DNA of 64,000 nt from contig NZ_RBXJ01000002.1 of NCBI RefSeq assembly GCF_003635115.1, forward strand, positions 310,001-374,000, given 5' to 3'. Positions 46,207 through 56,366 of this stretch are shown one piece after another. Position numbers and translations under genes: made by a program. The stretch comes from Microbacterium sp. AG1240 (GTDB lineage Bacteria; Actinomycetota; Actinomycetes; Actinomycetales; Microbacteriaceae). The notes under the pieces were generated by a model that ran no database searches, was not told the DNA's origin, and saw only the letters and a program-made list of their open reading frames with translations. The first letter of the stretch is position 1, and the number at the start of each line of letters is the position of its first letter.

Positions 46207-47127
46207 TCACCCCTCGACGGCGAAGGGCGCCGGATCGCGGCGTGGGCGGGATCCGACGGCGAGGAGCACCAGCCCTGCGCCGAGGACCGCGAGCCCGCCG
46301 ACGGCGAACGGAGAGAGGCGTTCGCCGAGCAGCGCGACGCCGAGCACCCCCGCGGTCAGGGGTTCGGCGAGAGTGAGGGTCGCCGCCACCGAGGCGGTGA
46401 GGCGGCCGAGGCCCCACGTGAAGAGCGTGTAGGCGACGGCGATCGTGGCGAGCCCCAGCCAGAGCGACATCGCGACCCCGCCGGGCGCACCGAGCCACGA
46501 CAGGTCGACGAACGGCAGCGCGGCGACGGCCACGACCGCCGAGGTCGCGCCCATCGCGCCGGCGACGGTGAAGGGGTCCCATCCGCCGTCCATGAGCCGG
46601 CGCTGGGCGTTCGCGAAGACGGCGAACGAGGCGCCTGCCCCGACCGATCCGACGAAACCGATCGGGTCGGCGCCCGCGCCGCCGTCGGCGCCACCGACGC
46701 CCAGCAGCACGACACCGACGAGAGCGAGCGCCGTCGCGGCCGCCCAGGCCACGGAGGGACGGCGCCTCGTGAGGGCCCACTCGATCAGTCCGGCGATGAC
46801 GGGCGCCGAGCCGAGCGCCACCACGGTGCCCACGGCGACGCCGTTGCGCTCGGTGCCGAGGAAGAAGAGCGGTTGGTACACGGCCAGACACAGGCCGGTG
46901 ACCGCCATGAGTGCGAAGGCGCGCGGGGTCGGGCGCGGCGGGGCCGATGCGCGACGGCGCGACCGCGCCCCGAGCGTCAGCCCGATCGCCGCCAGCGCCG
47001 TGCCGCCGATCGCGAGCCGCATCGCCCCCACCGCGAGGGGCGTCGTGTCGGCGGGACCGAGTGCCTGAGACGTGCCCGTCGTGCCGAAGAGGACGGCGGC
47101 GGCGACCACGGCGATCAGGGCGAGCAT
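46207..47127 (-). CDS. EamA-family (DMT) transporter
   Basis: The 306-residue membrane protein has ten hydrophobic helices in two EamA repeats. The sequence LTLAEPLTAGVLGVALLGERLS near the end of repeat 2 is typical of drug/metabolite exporters. The substrate is unknown. The ATG has both a GGAGG site and a TAGAAC box 6 bp upstream. Confidence 0.9.
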   Translation of the reverse strand: MLALIAVVAAAVLFGTTGTSQALGPADTTPLAVGAMRLAIGGTALAAIGLTLGARSRRRASAPPRPTPRAFALMAVTGLCLAVYQPLFFLGTERNGVAVGTVVALGSAPVIAGLIEWALTRRRPSVAWAAATALALVGVVLLGVGGADGGAGADPIGFVGSVGAGASFAVFANAQRRLMDGGWDPFTVAGAMGATSAVVAVAALPFVDLSWLGAPGGVAMSLWLGLATIAVAYTLFTWGLGRLTASVAATLTLAEPLTAGVLGVALLGERLSPFAVGGLAVLGAGLVLLAVGSRPRRDPAPFAVEG

Positions 47128-47190
47128 CCTCCAGTTCTATCGGCTCCCGGGCGCCCGTTGCGCCACGAGGGCCCCGGGTAGGCTGGAGCG

Positions 47191-48618
47191 GTGACTCTCC
47201 GGCTGTACGACACGAAAGCGCAGGCCCTGCGCGACTTCGTCCCACTCGACCCCGGAAACGTCTCGATCTACGTCTGCGGCCCGACCGTGCAGTCAGGACC
47301 CCACATCGGTCATGTGCGCGCGGCCCTCGCATTCGACATCCTGCGGCGCTGGCTCGCGCACCGCTTCGGTCGCGTCACGTTCGTTCGCAACGTCACCGAC
47401 ATCGACGACAAGGTGCTCGCCAACGCGACCGACGTGGAGCCCTGGTGGGCGCTCGCCTACCGCATGGAGCTCGCCTTCTCCCGCGCCTACGCCGCGATCG
47501 GCATCCTCCCGCCGACCTACGAACCGCGCGCCACGGCGTCCATCCCGCAGATGCAGGAGCTCATCGAGCGACTCATCGACGCGGGGCACGCCTACCCCTC
47601 GGCGGAGGGCGCGGATGCCGCGGGCGACGTCTATTTCGATGTGCGGTCGTGGGGCGACTACGGCTCGCTGACCCACCAGTCGCTCGACGCGATGGAGCCG
47701 GCCGCCGATGCCGACCCCCGCGGCAAACGCGATCCTCGTGACTTCGCCCTGTGGAAGGGCGCCAAGGCGGGCGAGCCCGCCAGCGCGGTCTGGGACTCCC
47801 CGTGGGGCCCCGGACGCCCGGGGTGGCACATCGAGTGCTCCGCCATGTCGCGCCGCTACCTCGGCGCGGAGTTCGACATCCACGGCGGCGGACTCGATCT
47901 GCGCTTCCCGCACCACGAGAACGAGCTCGCCCAGTCGGCCGCCGCCGGAGACGCGTTCGCGCGGTACTGGGTGCACAACGGCCTCGTCACCGTAGACGGC
48001 CAGAAGATGTCGAAGTCGATCGGCAACTTCGTGCTCGCCGACGACGTGCTCTCCGAGCGCGATCCGCTCGTCGTACGCTACGCGCTCGGCGCTGCGCACT
48101 ACCGGTCGAGTCTCGACATCTCCGATCGCGCCTTCGACGAGGCCGAGGCCGCGCTCGAGCGCATCCGCACCTTCCAGGAGCGCGCGGTGCGTCTGCTCGC
48201 CCCCGAAGAGGGCGGACGGAAGATGGATGCTGCGGTGCCCGACCGCTTCGCCGCTGCCCTCGACGACGACCTCGGCGTGCCGCAGGCGCTCGCCGTCATC
48301 CACGAGACCGTGCGCGAGGGCAACCTCGCGCTCGACGCCGGAGACAGCGACGCGGTCGCCGGCGCTTTCGCCGCCGTGGTCGTCATGACGGGCGTCCTCG
48401 GCATCGACCCGCTCGACCCCCGATGGTCCCACGACGGCGACGGCGCCGATGCCGCCGCCCTCGACGCCCTCGTGCTCACCATGATCAACCAACGCGCCGA
48501 TGCGCGCGCGAGCAAGGACTGGGCGACGGCCGACCGCATCCGCGATGCGATCGCGGCGGCCGGCATCGTCCTCGAAGACGGTCCCGAGGGGACCCATTGG
48601 AGCGTGAACCGTGGCTAA
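47191..48618 (+). CDS. cysS: Cysteinyl-tRNA synthetase
   Basis: This class I synthetase charges tRNA-Cys. The 475-residue product has the zinc ligand Cys in YVCGPTVQ, the HIGH motif [10 protein letters not shown], and further zinc ligands in WHIECSAMS and FPHHENE. The KMSKS loop is [16 protein letters not shown] (47179-47184) lies 6 bp before the GTG start. It overlaps rlmB by 8 bases, so they form an operon. No MshC paralogue confusion is likely, because the C-terminal DALR-like region is present. Confidence 0.95.
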   Translation: MTLRLYDTKAQALRDFVPLDPGNVSIYVCGPTVQSGPHIGHVRAALAFDILRRWLAHRFGRVTFVRNVTDIDDKVLANATDVEPWWALAYRMELAFSRAYAAIGILPPTYEPRATASIPQMQELIERLIDAGHAYPSAEGADAAGDVYFDVRSWGDYGSLTHQSLDAMEPAADADPRGKRDPRDFALWKGAKAGEPASAVWDSPWGPGRPGWHIECSAMSRRYLGAEFDIHGGGLDLRFPHHENELAQSAAAGDAFARYWVHNGLVTVDGQKMSKSIGNFVLADDVLSERDPLVVRYALGAAHYRSSLDISDRAFDEAEAALERIRTFQERAVRLLAPEEGGRKMDAAVPDRFAAALDDDLGVPQALAVIHETVREGNLALDAGDSDAVAGAFAAVVVMTGVLGIDPLDPRWSHDGDGADAAALDALVLTMINQRADARASKDWATADRIRDAIAAAGIVLEDGPEGTHWSVNRG

Positions 48619-49618
48619 TTTCGGAAACCCGTCGGCCGGGCGTGGCAAGAAGAAGGGCCCGACCAAAGGCACGGGCGGCAAGAACAAGCGCGCCCTCGAG
48701 GGGCGCGGACCCACCCCTAAGGCCGAGGAGCGCGCCTGGCACCCCGCGGGCAAGCGCAAGGCTGCCCAGGAGCGCCTCGCCGCCGCCGGCGGCGGCAAGG
48801 GCGGCCGCCCCGCCGTGCGGGCGACCGGAGGCAACGCCGGCCGCGGCGGCCGGCCGAAGCAGGACGACGACACCGAAACGGTCACCGGTCGCAACTCGGT
48901 GCTCGAGGCGCTGCGGGCGAAGATCCCCGCGACGGCGTTCTACATCGCCCAGCGCGTCGAGATGGACGACCGCGTGAAGGAGATGCTCTCGATCGCAACG
49001 AACCGGCAGATCCCCGTGCTCGAGGTCACCCGTCCCGAGCTCGACCGCATGGCCGGGTTCGACGGTGTGCACCAGGGCGTGGCGCTCAAGGTGCCGCCCT
49101 ACGAGTACGCGCACCCGCAAGACCTGCTCGAGCAGATCATCGACCGGGGAGAGCTGCCGTTGCTGGTCGCCCTCGACGGGGTCACCGACCCGCGCAACCT
49201 CGGTGCCATCATCCGCTCCACCGCCGCTTTCGGCGGGCAGGGCCTCATCATTCCGCAGCGGCGCTCCGCCGGGGTCAACTCTGCCGCCTGGAAGACGAGT
49301 GCGGGAGCCGCCGCCCGCATCCCCGTCGCCCTCGCGCCGAACCTGACGGCCACTCTCAAAGACCTGAAGAAGCAGGGCGTGTTCGTGCTCGGTCTCGACG
49401 GCGACGGCGACGTGTCGCTGCCGGCCCTCGACCTCGCCGACCGTCCCGTCATCATCGTGGTGGGCTCCGAGGGCAAGGGACTGTCGCGTCTGGTCACCGA
49501 GACCTGCGACCAGATCGTCTCCATCCCGATCTCGACGGCCACCGAGTCGCTGAACGCCGGGATCGCAGCATCCGTCGCCCTGTACCAGGTCTCCACTCTC
49601 CGCTCCGTCCGCGAGTGA
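48611..49618 (+). CDS. rlmB: 23S rRNA 2'-O-ribose methyltransferase RlmB-like (SPOUT)
   Basis: The 335-residue SPOUT/TrmH-family enzyme probably methylates G2251 of 23S rRNA. A basic, Gly/Lys-rich N-terminal tail of about 85 residues precedes the substrate-binding domain ([17 protein letters not shown]). The SPOUT knot motifs are [30 protein letters not shown] and [20 protein letters not shown]. It is translationally coupled to cysS, an arrangement common in actinobacteria. Confidence 0.9.
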   Translation: MANFGNPSAGRGKKKGPTKGTGGKNKRALEGRGPTPKAEERAWHPAGKRKAAQERLAAAGGGKGGRPAVRATGGNAGRGGRPKQDDDTETVTGRNSVLEALRAKIPATAFYIAQRVEMDDRVKEMLSIATNRQIPVLEVTRPELDRMAGFDGVHQGVALKVPPYEYAHPQDLLEQIIDRGELPLLVALDGVTDPRNLGAIIRSTAAFGGQGLIIPQRRSAGVNSAAWKTSAGAAARIPVALAPNLTATLKDLKKQGVFVLGLDGDGDVSLPALDLADRPVIIVVGSEGKGLSRLVTETCDQIVSIPISTATESLNAGIAASVALYQVSTLRSVRE

Positions 49619-49685
49619 CGCCGTCGGCGGGGCTCCTCCCGCCCAGGCCCGCTCGATGATCCGCACACCGATCGAAGGGAACGTC

Positions 49686-50327
49686 ATGGCTCGTATCGCC
49701 GTCATCGGAGGAACCGGCTACGCCGGCAGCCACATCGTCACCGAGGGCGTCCGCCGCGGTCACACGGTGGTCTCGGTCGCACGCACCGTGCCCAACGAGC
49801 GCGTCGAGGGCGCGACCTACATCGAGGGCACCCTGCTCGACGTGCCGAACCTCGTCGCCGAGCTGCAGGGGGTCGACGTGGTCGTGTCGACCGTGCCCGG
49901 CCGTGGCGACATGCTCGGAAAGGTGCGTCCGGCCGTCGCCGAGCTCGTCGCGGCTCTGCCCGACACGGTGCGCATCGGCGTCATCGGCGGCGCGGGCGGA
50001 AGCCTCGTCGCCGAAGGCGGACCGCGGCTCATCGACACCGAGGGCTTCGCCGAGGAGTACAAGCCCGAGGCGCGGGAGGCCATCGAGATCCTCGAAGACC
50101 TCGAGCAGACGCCGGCCTCGCGCGACTGGTTCTACGTGCACCCCGCCGGCGGTTTCGGTGCGTGGGCTCCGGGCGAGCGCACCGGCTCGTACCGCGACGG
50201 CGGCGACGTGCTCGTGACCGACGCCGAGGGCGAATCGTTCATCTCCGGGCCCGACCTGGGCGTTGCCGTGATCGACGAGATCGAGTCGCCGAAGCATCCG
50301 CGCGGCCGCTTCACCGTCGGCTACTGA
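49686..50327 (+). CDS. NAD(P)H-binding SDR-like protein
   Basis: The 213-residue atypical short-chain dehydrogenase/NmrA-like protein has the Rossmann motif VIGGTGYAGSHI at the N terminus and VVVSTVPGRGD at the cofactor edge. This group lacks a classical YxxxK centre; many act as redox sensors or isomerases. The ATG at 49686 follows GAAGGGA; an earlier in-frame ATG at 49656 has no such site. It is monocistronic. Confidence 0.85.
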   Translation: MARIAVIGGTGYAGSHIVTEGVRRGHTVVSVARTVPNERVEGATYIEGTLLDVPNLVAELQGVDVVVSTVPGRGDMLGKVRPAVAELVAALPDTVRIGVIGGAGGSLVAEGGPRLIDTEGFAEEYKPEAREAIEILEDLEQTPASRDWFYVHPAGGFGAWAPGERTGSYRDGGDVLVTDAEGESFISGPDLGVAVIDEIESPKHPRGRFTVGY

Positions 50328-50345
50328 CGCCCTCCCGACCCCCCA

Positions 50346-50426
50346 CTGACGCCGAGACCCGTTCGCGCCGGCGAGACCCTGACATCATGCGCGGGTCTCG
50401 CCGGGCCGAACGGGTTTCGCGGTCAG
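50346..50426. repeat. 81-bp imperfect palindrome between convergent genes
   Basis: Arms 50346-50379 and 50393-50426 pair over 34 bp with only a few mismatches, around a 13-nt loop. Each arm contains two copies of GAGACCC (or GGGTYTC). It lies between two convergent stops and can terminate both. Its size and internal repeats are more than a terminator needs. Confidence 0.65.
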
Positions 50427-50435
50427 GGCGGCGGG

Positions 50436-51740
50436 TCAGACCAGGTCGCGCCAGTCGATGTCGTCGGCGGGGTCGGGGGTCGGGATGCTGCCGGTGACGA
50501 CGGGGATCGTCAGGGTCTCGGTCGACGGGCCCATCAGCGTGGCCTCGTCGCGGCGGTGGCGCAGCACGTCGTCGATGTAGGAGGTCAGCACCTCCGCCAG
50601 CGGCACGGCGCGCCCGCGGGCCTGCGACATGTACCAGCGGTGCTCCAGCACCTGGTGGAACACCTCGGCGGGCTCGAGCTTCGCCCGCAGGTCGAAGGGG
50701 ATCGCCATGACGATCGGCTCGAACACGCGGGTGAGCCATTCGTGGGCGACCATCTCCTCGTCGGCACCCAGGCGTGAGATGCGCGCGCGGAACTCGTCGA
50801 GGTCGTTCAACAACCGGCGGGCCTGATTCTCCTCGACGTCCAAGCCGGTCAAGCGGATGAGGCGCCGCTGGTGGTGCCCGGCGTCGACGACCTTGGGTTC
50901 GATCGCCACGCGCGTGCCGTCGGAGGTCGTCTGCATCGACATCTCGCCGATGTCGAATCCCAGCGCGTTGAGGCGCTGCACCCGCTCGGTGATGCGCCAC
51001 GACTCGTCGACCGTGAAGGTCTCCTGGTCGGTGAGGGCCGCCCACAGCGACCAGTACGACGACATGATGCCGTCGGCGATCTGCACCGCGTCGATGCCGC
51101 CCTCGAGGCGTCCGCCGGCCTCGAGATCCATGATCTCGCCGGCGATGTTCGTGCGGGCGACGTCCAGATCGTGCTCGCGCTGGCCGCGCGTCAGGCCGCC
51201 CTCGTGCAGTTCGCCGGTCTCGGCGTCGACGAGGTAGGCGGCGAAGGCGCCCGCGTCGCGGCGGAAGAGGGTGTTCGACAGCGAGACGTCGCCCCAGAAG
51301 AACCCCACGTTGTGCAGGCGCACCAGGAGCACCGCGAGGGCGTCGACGAGCCGCGTGGCGGTGTCGGGACGCAGCACCTGGGTGAACAGCGCGCGGTAGG
51401 GCAGCGAGAAGCGCAGATGCGCGGTGACGAGCGCCGCGGGGAGGGGCTCGCCGTCGGCGTCGGTCCTGCCCGCGATCACCGCGACGCGGTCGACGCACGG
51501 GGCGTCGAGGCGGGTGAGGTTGCCGAGCATGTCGTACTCGCGGCGCGCCATCTCCTCGGTGGTCTCCTTGATCGCGACCACGCGGCCCGACAGGTTCGCG
51601 AACCGCACGAGGTGCCGGGAGAGGCCCTTCGGGAGGAACACGATGTTGCTGCTCGGCCAGTCGGCCAGCGGCGTCGACCAGGGGAGGGCGAGCAGCCCCG
51701 GGTCGACGGAGCTGGCGGTGATGCTGAGGGAGTCGGACAC
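50436..51740 (-). CDS. DUF4032 protein with kinase-like fold
   Basis: The 434-residue cytoplasmic protein resembles atypical (LPS-type) kinases. IKETTEEMARREYDML could supply the ATP-binding Lys/Glu. LHNVGFFWGDVSLSNTLFRR resembles the catalytic loop (D...N), and AYLVDAETGE the metal-binding Asp. A C-terminal DUF4032 domain follows. The target is unknown. The GTG start is set by GAAGGAAGG just upstream; an alternative GTG lies five codons earlier. A strong hairpin separates it from ugpC. Confidence 0.8.
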   Translation of the reverse strand: MSDSLSITASSVDPGLLALPWSTPLADWPSSNIVFLPKGLSRHLVRFANLSGRVVAIKETTEEMARREYDMLGNLTRLDAPCVDRVAVIAGRTDADGEPLPAALVTAHLRFSLPYRALFTQVLRPDTATRLVDALAVLLVRLHNVGFFWGDVSLSNTLFRRDAGAFAAYLVDAETGELHEGGLTRGQREHDLDVARTNIAGEIMDLEAGGRLEGGIDAVQIADGIMSSYWSLWAALTDQETFTVDESWRITERVQRLNALGFDIGEMSMQTTSDGTRVAIEPKVVDAGHHQRRLIRLTGLDVEENQARRLLNDLDEFRARISRLGADEEMVAHEWLTRVFEPIVMAIPFDLRAKLEPAEVFHQVLEHRWYMSQARGRAVPLAEVLTSYIDDVLRHRRDEATLMGPSTETLTIPVVTGSIPTPDPADDIDWRDLV

Positions 51741-51762
51741 GAGACCTTCCTTCACGAAAGAC

Positions 51763-51815
51763 GCGGCGCGCCCGTCGGATCCTTCGATGGAATCGAGGAC
51801 CGACGGACGCGCCGC
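51763..51815 (-). terminator. Terminator of ugpC
   Basis: A near-perfect hairpin of about 24 bp (arms from 51763 and ending at 51815, with a couple of mismatches) lies 31 bp after the ugpC stop. On the minus strand it is followed by GTCTTTCG. Confidence 0.65.
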
Positions 51816-51845
51816 GACGGTGCTTCTGACGCTGTGCGTGCCGGC

Positions 51846-52949
<1,104 letters not shown>

Positions 52950-53055
52950 GTTCTCTTCTCCTTCACCGGCAGGTACGTGCCGGACGATCCGTAGTGATGG
53001 AATGAGCGGGGCGGATGAGCCCCGTGCGCACGGCTTCGGGCGCAGGGTCATTATG
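52950..53055 (-). promoter_or_regulatory. Promoter and structured leader of ugpC/msiK
   Basis: On the minus strand a -10-like CATAAT (53055-53050) is followed by about 100 nt of leader. The leader contains short inverted repeats (CCGTGCGCACGG; GGGGCTCATCCGCCCC; CCGGCACGTACCTGCCGG). A conserved msiK RNA motif has been described upstream of homologous genes in Actinobacteria, so this may be an example. I cannot confirm the motif by eye. The rest of the 52950-53203 gap holds the promoter of the rightward gene (TAGCAT near 53127). Confidence 0.4.
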
Positions 53056-53203
53056 TCACGACCCGGACCCGCTCGGACGGGGCCCCGGATCGGCCGTGCG
53101 TCTGGGCTTTTCCCAGCCTGCCTGGCTAGCATCGTCATTCGACCGCGTTCTCCTGCGGCACGCTGGGATCCGAGCCCGGCGCACGTCTTTTCCAGAAGGT
53201 TTC

Positions 53204-54199
53204 ATGTCCAACGACGAGTCCCCGAACGTGCCCGCGAAGCGCGACCGCCGAGAGGCCGTCCGCGAGAAGGCGCAGCAGGTTCAGACGAAGCAGTCTCGCC
53301 TGCGCATCCTGCGCGGCGTGCTGATCGGTGTGGCTGCGCTCGTCGTCGTCGGCGGTGCGGCCTTCGGTGTCGCGTGGGCGCTCGACTCCACAGCATCCAC
53401 CCCCCAGGCCCAGCCCGAGAACGCGTCGCAGGACGGATTCACCGTCTCCGACGTCACCCCCGTCGGCGGCGGCGACGGATCGATCGAAGGCGCCACCCCG
53501 GTGCCCGAACCGACGGATGCTGCGATCCAGGGCGAAGCCGCGCCGACCACGACCCCGACGGCCGCCCCCGCGGTCGACATCCGCGTGTACGTCGACTACC
53601 TCTCCACCGGCGCGCGGGAGTTCCAGCTCGCCAACCGGTCGCAGCTCTCGCAGTGGGTCAGCAGCGACACCGCGTCGCTGACCTACTACCCCGTCGCGAT
53701 GCTCACGGCGAAGTCGAACGGCACGAAGTACTCGCTGCGTGCCGCGAGCGCGGCCGCCTGCGTCGCCACGCACTCACCCGAGCGGTTCTTCGATTTCAAT
53801 AACGAGCTGCTGCGCGCCCAGCCCGAGATCGACACCGACGGGCACTCCGACTCGGAACTCGCCGACCTCGCGCAGGGTTCGAGCGTCACCGACCCCACCA
53901 CCGTGCGCTCGTGCATCGAGAACGAGGAGTTCGCGGCCTGGGCGAAGGCGGCGACCGATCGCGCTCTCAAGGGGCTGCCCGACACCGAGGGGCTCACGCT
54001 CGACAGCATGCCCAAGGTGCTCGTCAACGGCACGCCCTACGTGGGCAAGCTGAGCGATCCGAAGGAGTTCCAGCAGTTCGTCTTCGCCGTCGCGAGCGAC
54101 GCCTACTTCCGCACCGCCACGCCGACGACCACCCCCGCCGAGACGGCCGCTCCGGCGGAGACCGCGGCTCCCGAAGAGACCGCCACCGTCGCTCCGTAA
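53204..54199 (+). CDS. Membrane-anchored DsbA-like thioredoxin-fold protein lacking CXXC
   Basis: The 331-residue product has a basic N-terminal cytoplasmic tail and one helix (about 36-58). A Thr/Pro/Glu-rich linker and a DsbA-type domain starting at DIRVYVDYL follow. Where active DsbA proteins have CPYC or similar, this one has S134-T-G-A137. The cis-Pro loop MPKVLVNGTPYVG is kept. Two other cysteines (AACVATH and RSCIENEE) remain. It is therefore probably not a classical dithiol oxidase. The tail is Thr/Glu/Ala-rich. Ribosome binding site AGAAGGT precedes the ATG. Confidence 0.85.
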   Translation: MSNDESPNVPAKRDRREAVREKAQQVQTKQSRLRILRGVLIGVAALVVVGGAAFGVAWALDSTASTPQAQPENASQDGFTVSDVTPVGGGDGSIEGATPVPEPTDAAIQGEAAPTTTPTAAPAVDIRVYVDYLSTGAREFQLANRSQLSQWVSSDTASLTYYPVAMLTAKSNGTKYSLRAASAAACVATHSPERFFDFNNELLRAQPEIDTDGHSDSELADLAQGSSVTDPTTVRSCIENEEFAAWAKAATDRALKGLPDTEGLTLDSMPKVLVNGTPYVGKLSDPKEFQQFVFAVASDAYFRTATPTTTPAETAAPAETAAPEETATVAP

Positions 54200-54232
54200 G
54201 GCGTGGCCGCGCGCCGATAGACTGGGCGCTCC

Positions 54233-54305
54233 GCCGGCTTGGCGCAATTGGTAGCGCACCGTACTTGTAATACGGGGGTTGCAGGTTCAAGTCCTGTAGC
54301 CGGCA
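54233..54305 (+). tRNA. tRNA-Thr(TGT)
   Basis: This 73-nt cloverleaf has acceptor GCCGGCT/AGCCGGC, anticodon stem CCGTA/TACGG with loop CTTGTAA (anticodon TGT), and T arm GCAGGTTCAAGTCCTGT. CCA follows at 54306-54308. It reads ACA/ACG-type threonine codons. A degenerate copy of its 3' half lies immediately downstream. Confidence 0.96.
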
Positions 54306-54404
54306 CCACACACCAGGGCATCGACCCGCACGTTGTCATACGGGGGTTGCAGGTTCACGTCCTGTAGCCGGCACCCTGAGGTGGGCGTCGACCCGCACGT
54401 TGGC
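54270..54404 (+). repeat. Tandem duplication of the tRNA-Thr 3' half
   Basis: The 38-bp segment 54270-54307 (anticodon-stem 3' side through the acceptor end and CC) recurs at 54338-54375 with one mismatch, a 68-bp period. The similarity continues past the tRNA, where TCGACCCGCACGTTG follows both copies (about 54321-54335 and 54389-54403). It looks like an old tandem duplication or an attachment-site scar. No integrase is adjacent. Confidence 0.8.
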
Positions 54405-54426
54405 GCCAGTCCCATCGCTCCGCGCT

Positions 54427-55383
54427 CTAGCGCCGGCGCAGGGAATCGACGAAGACGAGCTTCTCCACGACCCTGCGGGGAAGCACGAAGGGATACAGGT
54501 CGCGCTGCCCGAGCGAACGGTTGACGACGTTCATGGATGTGGCGAAGGGCGACCACACCTCCGTGACCAGGGTGTCGAACGCCAGGTCGGGATCGATCGG
54601 CGCGACGAGGTCGAATGCGACCGCGGTTTCGAGGGTGTCGTGGATGTGCAGGTAGTGCGCCCACGTCTCCGCGAAGTCTTCGTACGGGTGCATGGTCGCG
54701 TACTCGCTGATGAACCGGTCCTGCCAGTCGTCGGGAGAACCGTCGGCGTAGTGGCGATCGATGGCCTCTTGGTAGTCGGCGCGCTCGTCGCCGAAGAGGT
54801 CTCGGGCCTCGTCGATGCGGGGAGTGGACTCGACCAGGCGCCACTCGAAATAGTGCCCGGTCTCGTGGCGGAAGTGGCCGAGCATCGTGCGGTACGGCTC
54901 GGCGAGTCGGCGCCGCACCTTCTCGCGATAGCTGTCGTCGCCCTCCGCCAGGTCGATCGTGACGACCCCGTCGGCGTGCCCGATGGTCACATCGGCGTCC
55001 ACGCTGGAGAGAAGATCGAAGGCGAGCCCGCCCTCCTCATCGGCGGCTTTGCCCACCACCGGGAAGTTCAGCCGCGCGAGGTCGCGCAGCAGGTGTCTCT
55101 TCGACTCCTCGGCGACGGGGAAGAGCGACAGGCCCTCGAGGTCGTCGTCGGCGGGACGGGTGCGCGTGAGGGCGCAGCTCTGGCAGAGCTCCGCGTCGCG
55201 TGAGACGAGCCAGGTGCAGCCCGCTCTCCCGGCGTTCGCGCAGCGCGACCAGGGCGACGACGCCGACACGGATGCCACGCGGTCGTCCTCCCACACGTAC
55301 CCGAGCTGCGTACCGCATCGCACGCAGACGGAGGAGTCGAAGAACACCTCGTGGCCGCACACCTCGCATTGAAAGCGCTTCAT
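54427..55383 (-). CDS. Putative zinc-binding metallopeptidase
   Basis: The 318-residue product begins with a zinc ribbon (CEVCGHEVFFDSSVCVRCG) and a second Cys cluster (CANAGRAGC...CQSC). The peptidase-like domain carries FRHETGHYFEWRL with a downstream Glu-rich EDFAETWAHYLHIHDT. This matches the Mx-type putative zinc-metallopeptidase family found in many bacteria. The substrate is unknown. It is cytoplasmic, with no signal peptide. Confidence 0.85.
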   Translation of the reverse strand: MKRFQCEVCGHEVFFDSSVCVRCGTQLGYVWEDDRVASVSASSPWSRCANAGRAGCTWLVSRDAELCQSCALTRTRPADDDLEGLSLFPVAEESKRHLLRDLARLNFPVVGKAADEEGGLAFDLLSSVDADVTIGHADGVVTIDLAEGDDSYREKVRRRLAEPYRTMLGHFRHETGHYFEWRLVESTPRIDEARDLFGDERADYQEAIDRHYADGSPDDWQDRFISEYATMHPYEDFAETWAHYLHIHDTLETAVAFDLVAPIDPDLAFDTLVTEVWSPFATSMNVVNRSLGQRDLYPFVLPRRVVEKLVFVDSLRRR

Positions 55384-55530
55384 CCGCCCGCACCGTCCTT
55401 CCCGTCCACGACGTTAGACCGGTTCGATCGCGCCACCGGTCCGCTTCGCCCGTGCTGCCGCGGGTGGTATGGGTGCGCGTGAGACGGTCGGCTCGGAGCG
55501 ATGTCGGAGGTCGGTCGTAGCATTCGTCCC

Positions 55531-55887
55531 GTGGGACGACTGACATACAACAACGACGCGAAATCCAGCTACGACATCCCCGACGAGATCCTGCTGCCGC
55601 TGCGCATTGTGGTGGCCACCAAGCTCCGGCGGTCCGAAGCGTTCATGCTCTCTGTGGGGCTCGAAGGAACCGGGGGCTACCGCAGCCTGTGGATCGCGCC
55701 CTCCGTGCCGCTCATGATCCAGGTCTACGCGGCACGCGTCGACAAGATCGACCGCGAGATCTTCGACAAGATGCTCGACGAAGCCCACAGCTCCAACGGC
55801 TTGGACCTGCGGGGTTTCACCGGGTTAGTGCATTCGAGCGGTCGGCGCAATGGCGCACCGGGAGGGAACGGCCTCGTCCACGCTTGA
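55531..55887 (+). CDS. DUF7882-family protein
   Basis: The 118-residue product begins VGRLTYNNDAKSSYDIPDEI and contains LRIVVATKLRRSEAFMLSV. This is the pattern of a small family common in Microbacteriaceae, often mis-named as DNA ligase. Function is unknown. The GTG at 55531 lies 7 bp after TAGCAT (55518-55523), which argues against the in-frame ATG at 55501. It is followed 3 bases later by another small gene. Confidence 0.75.
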   Translation: MGRLTYNNDAKSSYDIPDEILLPLRIVVATKLRRSEAFMLSVGLEGTGGYRSLWIAPSVPLMIQVYAARVDKIDREIFDKMLDEAHSSNGLDLRGFTGLVHSSGRRNGAPGGNGLVHA

Positions 55888-55890
55888 GGC

Positions 55891-56256
55891 ATGCGTTGCA
55901 TCACTTATGCCGGAGAGACCGTGCTCACCACCGACGACGTGGCACAGGCCCTCGTCACGCTGACCGCCGCCGTCGCGAACGACGGCCAGGCCGAGGCGGT
56001 GCGGATCCCGATCGTGATCGAGAGCACCGGCGAGCAGAGCGAGGCAGAACTCGTCATCGGGGTCGGCAACGATGTGCTGTCGGCGCCGACCGACTGGGAC
56101 GGCGAGGTGCCCGACTTCTCCGACGCCGCGGCTCGTCTGCAGAGCCACCGCAGCTTCCCTCGGCGTGTGGACAGCGCCGACGAGACACAGGCCTCGGAGC
56201 AGCACGTCTCCGACGCCCACTGGGACATCGAGTTCAACGGGTTCCGCACGTCGTGA
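55891..56256 (+). CDS. Small acidic hypothetical protein
   Basis: The 121-residue soluble, acidic protein has no recognised domain. Its start is 3 bases after the DUF7882 stop, so the two are probably co-transcribed. The gap after it (56257-56366) shows no gene. Confidence 0.65.
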   Translation: MRCITYAGETVLTTDDVAQALVTLTAAVANDGQAEAVRIPIVIESTGEQSEAELVIGVGNDVLSAPTDWDGEVPDFSDAAARLQSHRSFPRRVDSADETQASEQHVSDAHWDIEFNGFRTS

Positions 56257-56366
56257 CGTCCTGACGTGTCCGGGGCCCCGCTGAACGGCCCGGCGCGCGA
56301 AGGACGCTCTCGCCCCCCGGAACGTTCGTTCGTCCGGCCCGGTCGGCGGCGACCGCCCACTCGACG

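Noticed and set aside
49656..49685. Earlier ATG for the NAD(P)H-binding protein
   Set aside because: The Rossmann motif begins right after the ATG at 49686, which has its own GAAGGGA site.
54233..54404. A complete integrative element at tRNA-Thr
   Set aside because: Only 68 bp separate the two copies and no integrase, transposase or foreign-looking gene is nearby. At most this is a scar.
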